A DNA stretch of 64,000 bases from Dyadobacter sandarakinus (GTDB lineage: Bacteria; Bacteroidota; Bacteroidia; Cytophagales; Spirosomataceae), in NCBI RefSeq assembly GCF_016894445.1, contig NZ_CP056775.1:4762001-4826000 (forward strand). Reading direction: 5' to 3'. Made by a program: the position numbers and the translations under genes. The notes below the pieces were generated by a model. That model was not told where the DNA came from, searched no databases, and saw only the letters and a program-made list of their open reading frames with translations. Below are positions 51,601-58,484 of the stretch, one piece after another (the first letter of the stretch is position 1; the number at the start of each line of letters is the position of its first letter).

Positions 51601-54110
51601 ATGTTTTTTTCCAGAATACCCTTGCTGTTAACCCCTACAACGTCCACAGGTACAGGCACATTGGTACCCACATAGGTATCGGGCAGCCGGATGCCGTAAA
51701 ATACAGGCTGGGTAAATACGTCAAACTGGTGCAGGCGGTTGACAGGACGGCCATTTTCATCAAAAACCGTAACATAGATGCGGCCTTCCAGTACACCGAG
51801 GTCTTTAAATCCATCAAACAATGCAAATTCCTCCGTTGCCTGACCGTTTTCATTGGTCGTGCCTTGTCTACGCCCAACTTCAAACTTGCTTTCCGCAGGG
51901 ATATCGAAATTGTACTCCGGAAATCCTGCCGGGCTGAAACCTTTACGTTTGAGCTGAGACTCCATTTCATAGGTGCGATTGGCGGCAGGCGGGCCAAAAA
52001 GGTTGGTAGCAGTAGCGGTAATGCTCACGGTACTGCCAGACGCATACGCACGCGCTGCGCCGCTGAGGTCGACCTTTATGCGATCGGGCATGAATTCCTC
52101 CACATTGAATGTGCGCGAGGCAAGCCACACATCATTGGCATTGTACACTTCTAAAATGTACGAGCCGGTGAGCGAAGCTGCTTCCAGCGAGATTTCAGTT
52201 TCTGCAGCACCCTGTTTGCCGGTCACCTTTCTCCACTTTCTCAACTCCTTACCATTAGGCGCAACCAACCTGATCTTCAATGGAATATCGGCAGTATTGG
52301 CCCAGGCGTCGGAGCGTACGACGGTATTGAAGTGGGCTGTCTCTCCGGGACGGTAAATGTCTCGTCCTCCATAAATAAAAGCCTGAAAACCAGAAGTATT
52401 ATCCCGCAGTCCATCCACTTCAAACCGGGAAGTTTCGGTTTGTGTGTCTTTGAGGAGCAGGAAGTTGAAGTCATCTTTGGTAGCGGCAGTCACCATGGCC
52501 AGTTTGAAGCCCGGGGCTTTTTCACTGATTTTGTCACCATGCGCAATGCCTTGTGCGTCGGTAGTAAGCGTTTTGATGGTTTGGTTGTTGGAACTGACCA
52601 GCGAGATCTCCACATCCGCAAGCGGTTCATTGTTTTTAATGGAATTGGCAACAATCCATACGTCATCCTTCCCCTGCTTGACAATCAAGCCAATATCCGA
52701 AACCGACACCAGCTTGGTCGCATTCAGATAGGCCATGTCTTTGGCTGCGACCGAAACCAGATAGACGCCGCGGCGCTTGTTATCATCAGGTATAGCAATG
52801 TTGAGCGCAGCTATGCCTTTACTTTTCGGCAGATCGGACGTTTCAATCGTTTTGTTCACAATCACATCACTGAAATCGCTGTTGCCGTCTTCATTGTACT
52901 GAAATGCACCATTGGGCTGCCACTGCTCACCCACGTAGGAGTAGTCCTCCCAGCGGTTATGGTAAATGTAGGTCAGAATATTATTGGCATACAACTTGGC
53001 AATGCGCACATTTACCTTCGGCACATTGACGATCTGCACACCCACATTGCGAGAGCCTTTCGGGGTGAGGTACAATGCTTTTTTATTGGCAAAAGAAATA
53101 CTCTCGGGCATTTTTCCGAAAAACAGGCCCTTGGAGGTTTCTTCTTCCGGAAAAGTACCCAGAATACCTTTCAATGCTTTGGTGATCAACAGGTTGTATG
53201 TGTCTGTTTCATTAAATGCACCACGCAGTATGAAACCATTTTCGGTAGGCTCTGCATGAACATCAGCAGCAGGGTTCAGTGAAAAACCCTGGGAAATGCT
53301 TTCTTTCTGCAGTTCCTGGGTAGTGACAATGCGGACAAACGGGGCATTATTCTCAAAGCCGGTCGTGACCCCGGTAATTTCCAGCCGGAGCGGCGAGGGG
53401 AGACTGGCTGCAATGGACAGGATTCCGGTGGTGGAGAAGCTGGTTTTTTGTGCTTTCACACCTTTGTCGAGCGTGATGGTGACGGGCAGCGGATTGCGGT
53501 CGGCTTTGATGGAACTTTCAGGCGCAATAATGACCAACTTTTCGTCAGCATGAGGCACAATCCTGAAACCGGCCGCTTTGCCGGCAATGGTGAGTTTGAG
53601 CTTTTCAGCAATCTGGGCAGCTGCAACCGGGTAGTTGAACATCAGCTTGATGCGTGCCTCCTGCCGGTTGGTTTCCTGTGAAAGTGTCCACCAGCTTTCT
53701 GTTCCGGTGAGTTGCAGGTAGGGAGTATGGAATTCGATTGGATTCTGGTCTACAGTCAGCTTCTCAGCCTTTTCAACCTGGCCTATCAATGCAGGGGTCA
53801 GGTGTGCTTTGTAGGCGGTGGCAGCACCAAATCCGGCTACCGGAGAAAATACGAGCTCATTGGGTGCGGTCCAGCGGAACTGCCCTTTTACCGCAGGTTC
53901 AAAACGAATGTACTGCACGGAATCCCACCCTTCGAGCCTGCTGTCCGGTACGAGGTCTTTGTTGAAGGTAAATACCAGGTTCTGTGTCTGCCCGATCTCG
54001 TCGGTAAAATTGGTACCGGCTACACGAATTTCATTGAGGGAGGAACAGGCGCTGAAAAGGCCAGCAATAAGCAGGAGCAAAAAGCCGGATGCAGGCAAAC
54101 GTTTATACAT
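48651..54110 (-). CDS. Bacterial alpha-2-macroglobulin, lipoprotein with thioester
   Basis: An 1819-residue protease-trapping protein. The start at 54110 places a lipobox (FSAC, Cys22) after a short hydrophobic signal; it should sit on the periplasmic side of a membrane. It has an Ig-like series of macroglobulin domains (e.g. GGRDIYRPGETAHFNTVVRSDAW, ESDKPVYHTGESAKVLF-like TDKPVYHTGE), the MG/A2M core (RRINPLSNGRTELVAFWSGVLTADGSGNATFDV) and an intact thioester site GCLEQ with Cys1345 and Gln1348. Proteases cutting the bait region would be bound covalently, as in E. coli YfhM. The usual partner gene for PBP1C is not adjacent. Confidence 0.93.
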   Translation of the reverse strand: MYKRLPASGFLLLLIAGLFSACSSLNEIRVAGTNFTDEIGQTQNLVFTFNKDLVPDSRLEGWDSVQYIRFEPAVKGQFRWTAPNELVFSPVAGFGAATAYKAHLTPALIGQVEKAEKLTVDQNPIEFHTPYLQLTGTESWWTLSQETNRQEARIKLMFNYPVAAAQIAEKLKLTIAGKAAGFRIVPHADEKLVIIAPESSIKADRNPLPVTITLDKGVKAQKTSFSTTGILSIAASLPSPLRLEITGVTTGFENNAPFVRIVTTQELQKESISQGFSLNPAADVHAEPTENGFILRGAFNETDTYNLLITKALKGILGTFPEEETSKGLFFGKMPESISFANKKALYLTPKGSRNVGVQIVNVPKVNVRIAKLYANNILTYIYHNRWEDYSYVGEQWQPNGAFQYNEDGNSDFSDVIVNKTIETSDLPKSKGIAALNIAIPDDNKRRGVYLVSVAAKDMAYLNATKLVSVSDIGLIVKQGKDDVWIVANSIKNNEPLADVEISLVSSNNQTIKTLTTDAQGIAHGDKISEKAPGFKLAMVTAATKDDFNFLLLKDTQTETSRFEVDGLRDNTSGFQAFIYGGRDIYRPGETAHFNTVVRSDAWANTADIPLKIRLVAPNGKELRKWRKVTGKQGAAETEISLEAASLTGSYILEVYNANDVWLASRTFNVEEFMPDRIKVDLSGAARAYASGSTVSITATATNLFGPPAANRTYEMESQLKRKGFSPAGFPEYNFDIPAESKFEVGRRQGTTNENGQATEEFALFDGFKDLGVLEGRIYVTVFDENGRPVNRLHQFDVFTQPVFYGIRLPDTYVGTNVPVPVDVVGVNSKGILEKNMTAQVEVIKMEYQTVVEKQYETLRYTSRKSEKTVYTQNLNLAAGKGSFRYVPTVSGEYEVRVRRPGALHYTSTGFYAYGYANTEYSSFEVSREGRILMETDKPVYHTGESAKVLFKTPFDGRLLVTVERNNVLEQHVLTTQKKAAELKIALKDSYLPNVFVTATLIRPLDNSDLPLTVAHGFIPIMLEEPDRKLPVTITAAEKSRSKTRQHIQIKTRPNAQLTVAVVDEGILQIKRFNTPDIYGHFYQKRALEVTSHDLYAQLFPELKISGASSSGGDGYDLERRINPLSNGRTELVAFWSGVLTADGSGNATFDVNVPQFSGDLRIMAVAYKDNAFGSATRNMKVADPIVISTGAPRFLSPGDELTLPVNISNTEKKTADATISLQMNGALAAGKLPVVQKMSIAPGKEGRAVFDVRAAQAIGTGQLTVKVTAHGETFIHQTDLNVRPASPLLKTSSSGSVAAGKQATIDFKSSFILSTSRARLVLGRSPLVQGGKALATLLGYPYGCLEQTVSKAFPQLYFADLTKAMAAPVYQARSGASDFNPVTNVQQAIKKAESLQLFSGGMGMWPGATSEDWWATAYALHFLEEARRAGFEVNGKTVSQAIDYLTRKTGSPASKEIVVATTGHGLAYGSEPSGGSQIRKTMARREAIYSLYVLAFTGHPNRAAMNYYKQNQQLLTLESRYMLAGAFQLSGDPRSFASLLPKQYIPERQDSRWDESYSSPLRNMALVLNTLLESDADNLQIPALARQLSKVIQSAAYINTQEAAFAVLALGKVARKTAGSTVTAAVHVNGKKLADFSGRELRLTTGILNQKVQLQTAGSGTLYWFAETEGMSATGSYTEEDQGLVIRREFLGRDGSPVKQIRQNDLIVVRLTLSTLNGLPVDNVVITDLLPAGFEIENPRLTEPREMPWIKNAAIPQYFDVRDDRLHLFTHAGAQKTMFYYQVRAVSKGTFTVGPAAADAMYQGEYHSYSGGGRIRVE

Positions 54111-54279
54111 GGCGTTCGGAATGGAGTTAAGGAGCAAGAGCCAGCCTGGAAACGATCAGCAGGGGTAATCTGATGAATTTACAGGAAAAAATCTCCGCCC
54201 AAGTTAACCTTTGCAGGCTAATTCCATCGAAATGTAACCATTAATTGAGCAAACTGCCGGGATGAACTATTGTCCGGTA

Positions 54280-55503
54280 TCAGAAGGCCTGCATTACTTC
54301 TTCTACCGACCTGGTAGGCCCGTAAAAAGACAGCAACCTGAGTAGTATCGCCTCCACTACCGCATCCGGACAGGAGGCGCCGCAGGTCAGGATAATTTTT
54401 GCAGGCCGGGAGCTGGTCAGGTAATTTTCTGTAATTACCTCTTCTTTTTTATGCAGGTCAAAATGGCGTATGATCCTGTCATCCAATATTTTATTGGCAG
54501 ACTCAATGAAGTAGGTCGGAAACTTTTGTTCACAAAGCTCCACCAGGTGAGAGGTATTGGAACTGTTGTAGCCACCTGCCACAATCACCAGGTCCGCTTC
54601 ATGTTCAAGCAGGGCGTAGGTAGCGTCCTGATTATCATTTGTGGCGTAGCAAAGTGTATCGCGGGTATTTGCAAAATGTGCCTCTACCTGATCAGGAGCA
54701 AGATTGTAATGCGTAATCATCACACTTTTAAGGTAGTCAGCAATCCCCTGGGTATCCGACGCGAGCATGGTAGTCTGATTGACCACACCAATGCGCTGCA
54801 AATCGTTTGCAGGATTAAACCCTTCTGAAAACTGTCCCTGAAAATCGTCGTAAAACTGTGTTGCAGGCAGCTCACCCGCAATGTACCGCCCAAGCAAAAT
54901 CGCCTGTTCAAGGTTTTTTACGACCACAGTAGGAGCATTTTCCTTACTATGGGAAAAGGTAGCGCGGGTTTCCTCATGGTTGGGTTTGCCGTGCACTACA
55001 ATGGTATAGTCCTTCTCGCCGATCTGAGCTGCGCGGTTCCATACTTTTTCTACGAACGGGCAGGTTGTATCATACACGTACGAATTAATACCCAGCGTCT
55101 TCAGTTTTTCCTGGTTTTCAATGGTTGTACCAAATGCCGGCACGATCACGATGTCCTGGTTTGTGAGCATTTCCCAGGGAATCAGTTGTTGTCCCTTTGT
55201 ATCCATGATAAACTGCACGCCGCGATCGGTCAGGTCACGGTTTACGTCAGGATTATGAATCATCTCGCTCAGCAAAAAAATCCGGCGGTCAGGGTTTTCA
55301 GAAATAGCCCTGTATGCGATATCAATCGCATTTTCGACCCCGTAGCAAAACCCGAAATGGCGTGCGATCAGGAACTGCACCGTACCAAAGTCGAGCAGGG
55401 TAGGTGAGAAATCACGTTTAAGCTTGTCCTTTTTACGGCGGAACTCCTTAATGGGCGTGATGATACGGCTCCGGTAAAAATCAGGAATGTTAAACGTTTT
55501 CAT
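54280..55503 (-). CDS. ispH: 4-hydroxy-3-methylbut-2-enyl diphosphate reductase, long form
   Basis: A 407-residue IspH, the last enzyme of the MEP isoprenoid pathway, giving IPP and DMAPP. Fe-S cluster cysteines are Cys53 (FGFCYGVENAI), Cys148 (TTCPFVEKVW) and Cys285 (DTLCYATNDNQDA); the substrate motifs GKPNHEET and NSSNTSHLVE are present. It is about 90 residues longer than E. coli IspH, with an N-terminal extension and inserts as in cyanobacterial and Bacteroidota forms. A TTTG-N21-TATTTTG promoter lies just upstream. Confidence 0.95.
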   Translation of the reverse strand: MKTFNIPDFYRSRIITPIKEFRRKKDKLKRDFSPTLLDFGTVQFLIARHFGFCYGVENAIDIAYRAISENPDRRIFLLSEMIHNPDVNRDLTDRGVQFIMDTKGQQLIPWEMLTNQDIVIVPAFGTTIENQEKLKTLGINSYVYDTTCPFVEKVWNRAAQIGEKDYTIVVHGKPNHEETRATFSHSKENAPTVVVKNLEQAILLGRYIAGELPATQFYDDFQGQFSEGFNPANDLQRIGVVNQTTMLASDTQGIADYLKSVMITHYNLAPDQVEAHFANTRDTLCYATNDNQDATYALLEHEADLVIVAGGYNSSNTSHLVELCEQKFPTYFIESANKILDDRIIRHFDLHKKEEVITENYLTSSRPAKIILTCGASCPDAVVEAILLRLLSFYGPTRSVEEVMQAF

Positions 55504-55529
55504 CAGTTAAATGGGTAGATTACCAATAA

Positions 55530-55561
55530 CAAAATAGGCTAAATTAGAGGCAACTGCCAAA
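55530..55561 (-). promoter_or_regulatory. Promoter of ispH
   Basis: On the minus strand TTTG (55558-55561), 21 bases, then TATTTTG (55530-55536). The 24-base gap between the two TTTG equals that at mfd and ilvD. The start codon is 26 bases downstream. Confidence 0.6.
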
Positions 55562-55705
55562 GCACAAGCTGTCTTTTTCTTACAACAACAAGGCGATTTG
55601 CTTTGTTCGGGATGCGCTGATGTGAAAAAAATCTTTGCGGCAGATGCAACATGTTTGGCAGTAACCTGCTCTTTGTATCAGAACGTTCAACCTTAAACCT
55701 TCTGC

Positions 55706-56278
55706 TTGAAAACACAACTGTACCCCGACCGGCACGTCGAACTGGTGGAGCGTTGTAAGCTCGGAGAGCGCAAAGCGCAGTATGAGCTCTACAAGTTGTA
55801 CTCCAAGGCCATGTTTAACATATGCATGCGGATACTGAATCATATGGGGGAAGCGGAAGATGCTTTGCAGGAGGCGTTCGTGGATGCATTTACCAATCTT
55901 CACCAGTTCAGGCAGCAGTCGACGTTCGGGGCCTGGCTGAAGCAGATCGTGGTAAACAAAGCAATCAACCACCTTCGCGGAAGAAAGGTCAAGCTGGTCG
56001 AAATTGAGGAGTTCCAGGAAACCATAGAGGGAAGCGATAGTCTTGCCGATAGTTTTTCCCTGTCCGAGAGCGAGACGACCATGGAGGTAGAGCGTGTCCG
56101 GAATGCCATGCTGAAACTACCCGACGGTTACCGCGTCGTGCTCAGCCTGTACCTTTTCGAAGGATACGATCACGAGGAGATCGGCGAGGTACTTGGCATC
56201 AGTGAGACCACGTCACGCACCCAGTATATGCGGGCAAAGCGGAGGCTGGTGGAGATGTTGGGAGGGAGTGGGCATTAG
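55706..56278 (+). CDS. RNA polymerase ECF sigma factor with TTG start
   Basis: A 190-residue ECF sigma factor. Region 2: ALQEAFVDAFTNLHQFRQQSTFGAWLKQIVVNKAINHLR; region 4: LPDGYRVVLSLYLFEGYDHEEIGEVLGISETTSRTQYMRAKRRL. The only usable start is TTG at 55706, since an in-frame stop lies 12 bases upstream and no ATG occurs before region 2. The last codons run into the decamer repeat array, which begins three bases after the TAG. The anti-sigma-like gene is 583 bases downstream. Confidence 0.92.
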   Translation: MKTQLYPDRHVELVERCKLGERKAQYELYKLYSKAMFNICMRILNHMGEAEDALQEAFVDAFTNLHQFRQQSTFGAWLKQIVVNKAINHLRGRKVKLVEIEEFQETIEGSDSLADSFSLSESETTMEVERVRNAMLKLPDGYRVVLSLYLFEGYDHEEIGEVLGISETTSRTQYMRAKRRLVEMLGGSGH

Positions 56279-56280
56279 TG

Positions 56281-56520
56281 GTCAGGGGTGGTCAGGGATT
56301 GTCATTAGTGGTCATTTGTAGTCATTTATAGTCAGGTGTTGTAATTTTTAGTCAGGAATGGTCAGGGGTTGTCAGGTGTTGTCATTTGTAGTTAGGGATG
56401 GTCAGGTTTAGTCAAGTATTGTCAGGTGTGGTCAGGGATTGTCAGGAGTTGTCATTTGTAGTCATTTATAGTCATTTATAGTTAGGGGTTGTCAGGTGTG
56501 GTGATTTGTTGTTTTTGGTG
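56281..56520 (+). repeat. Decamer repeat array, left arm (24 units)
   Basis: Twenty-four consecutive 10-bp units without a single insertion or deletion. Each begins GTCA (rarely GTTA, GTAA, GTGA) followed by GG or TT and NNTN, for example GTCAGGTGTT, GTCATTTGTA and GTCAGGGATT. The two subtypes alternate irregularly. All three frames contain stops (GTAGTC), so it is not coding. Units are in the sense direction of the preceding sigma gene and begin three bases after its stop. Confidence 0.95.
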
Positions 56521-56590
56521 GGTTGATGGGAGGAAGGAAGAGTTTTATTGGAGAGGTTATTTTATGATTATTTTAAAAATATTTAAAACA
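56521..56590. other. Unique spacer between the two decamer arms
   Basis: Seventy bases, purine-rich then AT-rich, with no repeat unit and no recognisable gene. In the transcript it would be the loop of the large inverted repeat. Confidence 0.7.
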
Positions 56591-56800
56591 ACTAAATGAC
56601 AACTAATGACAATACCTGACCATACTTGACTAAACCTGACCACCAATAACAACTAATGACACCTAATAACAACTAATGACAATATCTGACCACACCTGAC
56701 CATACTTGACTAAACCTGACCACCAATAACAACTAATGACAATACCTGACCACCCCTGACAATACCTGACTACAAATAACCACCAATGACAACACCTACC
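56591..56800 (-). repeat. Decamer repeat array, right arm (about 20 units, inverted)
   Basis: Twenty 10-bp units plus one degenerate one, in strict phase, reading AACTAATGAC, AATACCTGAC, CATACTTGAC and so on; in reverse complement these are GTCATTAGTT, GTCAGGTATT, GTCAAGTATG. A 40-bp block of four units at 56621-56660 is repeated exactly at 56701-56740. The 30 bases at 56691-56720 are the reverse complement of 56401-56430 with one mismatch. Units point opposite to the left arm. Confidence 0.95.
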
Positions 56801-56861
56801 ACTTCCATTTAAACAACTAAAAATTTGAAAGCATTATCTACGTATTACAAGTTATGATTCT

Positions 56862-57467
56862 ATGAAAAATTCTGATAAAAAGGATCGATTGGAGCGGTTT
56901 GTGAGGGATAACAGGGATGGATTTGATACTTTCTTACCGCAGGATTCTTTATGGAGCCAGATTGAAGGCAAACTGCATCATGAAGCCCCGGTTGTTCCCG
57001 AAAGTTCCAAAAAAAAACTTAGAAGGCTGAACAGCTTCTACTTTGACTGGCGCATTGCTGCCGGTGTATTTCTTGCTATCGGCATTGGTTTTCTGGTTTA
57101 TCTGAACAAGGAGTTCGGAATTACCCGTGATCCGCGTGTAGCACTTAAAGTGCCGGCTTATGCCCGCGAATTCAACCAGTACACGGTTGCAATAGACCAG
57201 AAAAGGGAAGAGATCATAAAGCTCGCCCGCAATAATCCCGAGGTGTACAAGGACTTTGCTGCCGACTTACAGGGGCTGGAAACCAGCTACCAGAACCTGC
57301 GGTCAAACCTCAGTAATGCTCCCAACCAGGAGGCACTGCTGGAAGCGATGATCCAGAACCTTCAATGGCAGGTAGACTTGCTCAATCAACAACTTGAAAT
57401 TCTTCAGCGTATCAACAAGGTCAAAAATGACAGCAATAAAGAATCTAAGGACGCTCCTGTTATTTAG
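56862..57467 (+). CDS. Membrane-anchored anti-sigma-like protein with periplasmic coiled coil
   Basis: A 201-residue protein: a charged cytoplasmic N-terminus (1-60, DRLERFVRDNRDGFDTFLPQDSLWSQIEGKL, a pattern seen in Bacteroidota anti-sigma-like proteins), one membrane helix at about 63-82 (IAAGVFLAIGIGFLVYL), and a heptad-rich periplasmic part (about 105-190, LQGLETSYQNLRSNL, LQWQVDLLNQQLEILQRI). It has no zinc-binding anti-sigma motif. The position after an ECF sigma gene suggests it holds that sigma factor. Its 3' end overlaps the next gene by 41 bases. Confidence 0.75.
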   Translation: MKNSDKKDRLERFVRDNRDGFDTFLPQDSLWSQIEGKLHHEAPVVPESSKKKLRRLNSFYFDWRIAAGVFLAIGIGFLVYLNKEFGITRDPRVALKVPAYAREFNQYTVAIDQKREEIIKLARNNPEVYKDFAADLQGLETSYQNLRSNLSNAPNQEALLEAMIQNLQWQVDLLNQQLEILQRINKVKNDSNKESKDAPVI

Positions 57468-58482
57468 CATGCTCGTCGTGCTTTCGCAGGTAGCATTTGC
57501 CTTGCCCGAAGATCCCCGCCCAGCCGGATGGATCGAAAAAAAGCGGAATATCGTGAAGGTTTTCGATGTAAAAAGCAATGATATGCTCGTGGTTGACAAT
57601 CAGTTCGGGCAGGTGAAAGTAAACCTCTGGGCCAAAGATGAAATCAAGGTGGAAATTGTGATCACCGCCAATGCACCGTCTGATACCCGTGCGGCAGAGT
57701 ACCTCGGGGCTGTTAATATCGACGAAAAACGTGTAAAAGGTCAGATCGCACTTACTACTCATATTAATCGGGGCCAGCTGGGTAACAACAGCTGGAACAA
57801 CCGGAAAGGAGAGAAGAACTTTATCCAGATCGACTATACGGTCTTTATGCCCAAGGAAAACGCACTGGAAGTACGAAACAAATTCGGCGATACGGATATT
57901 CCATCCTTTCACGCACCGCTTACGGTGGATTCCCGCTACGGCAACTTTGTGGCAAACCTGCTTGAAAATATGGAAAATGTGATCGATGTAAGGTACGGAA
58001 GTGCCAAAATCGGTAAAATGGATGGCGGTAAGCTCGAATTCCAATACTCCAATCTCACGCTCGACCAGGCTAAGAAAGTGATGCTGAGCAACAAGTTCGG
58101 AGAACTGAAAATAGGGGATGTAATCAATTTGGATGCAGATATTGACTACTCGGGGGCGAAAATCGGAACGATCCGGGGATCAGGAAAGATCAAGCTCAAT
58201 TACTCCGGCAACTTCATGATTGATGCGCTGACCAACTCGGAAAATGTCGATATACAGGCCGCATATTCGTCGGTCATCCTTCCGGCAGACGCCAACCAGT
58301 TCAATGTGACGATGTCGTACGGCAACTTTACCTATCCGTCTACGAATGTAAACTTCTCGGTACAACCTTCCAAAGATGAAAAATCATACAAGGTGAAGCA
58401 GTACCAGGGCAAAGTAGGCACCGGCTCGGGAACCAAAATTACGGTAACTTCCCGGTTTGGTGATGTAAAGCTGAAAGACTGA
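57427..58482 (+). CDS. Exported DUF4097-like putative adhesin/beta-helix protein
   Basis: A 351-residue protein with a signal peptide (LRTLLLFSMLVVLSQVAFA) and a repetitive beta-structure like the DUF4097 family: repeated short strands NQFGQVKVNLW, NKFGDTDIPSF, SRYGNFVANLL, VRYGSAKIGKM, NKFGELKIGDV, SRFGDVKLKD. The recurring [NRS]-x-[FY]-G-x-[VLI] motif about every 20-40 residues suggests a right-handed beta-helix or ladder. It overlaps the anti-sigma-like gene, so it probably acts in the same envelope-sensing unit, perhaps as the sensed or controlled component. ATG at 57427 is preferred over 57394, since it starts the signal peptide. Confidence 0.78.
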   Translation: MTAIKNLRTLLLFSMLVVLSQVAFALPEDPRPAGWIEKKRNIVKVFDVKSNDMLVVDNQFGQVKVNLWAKDEIKVEIVITANAPSDTRAAEYLGAVNIDEKRVKGQIALTTHINRGQLGNNSWNNRKGEKNFIQIDYTVFMPKENALEVRNKFGDTDIPSFHAPLTVDSRYGNFVANLLENMENVIDVRYGSAKIGKMDGGKLEFQYSNLTLDQAKKVMLSNKFGELKIGDVINLDADIDYSGAKIGTIRGSGKIKLNYSGNFMIDALTNSENVDIQAAYSSVILPADANQFNVTMSYGNFTYPSTNVNFSVQPSKDEKSYKVKQYQGKVGTGSGTKITVTSRFGDVKLKD

Positions 58483-58484
58483 AA

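Noticed and set aside
51195-52154. Plus-strand 319-codon frame opposite the alpha-2-macroglobulin gene
   Set aside because: Lies within the well-supported macroglobulin frame and shows only mirrored codon bias.
56281-56800. CRISPR array at the decamer repeats
   Set aside because: Units are 10 bp, contiguous without spacers, degenerate and inverted in two arms; no cas genes are nearby.
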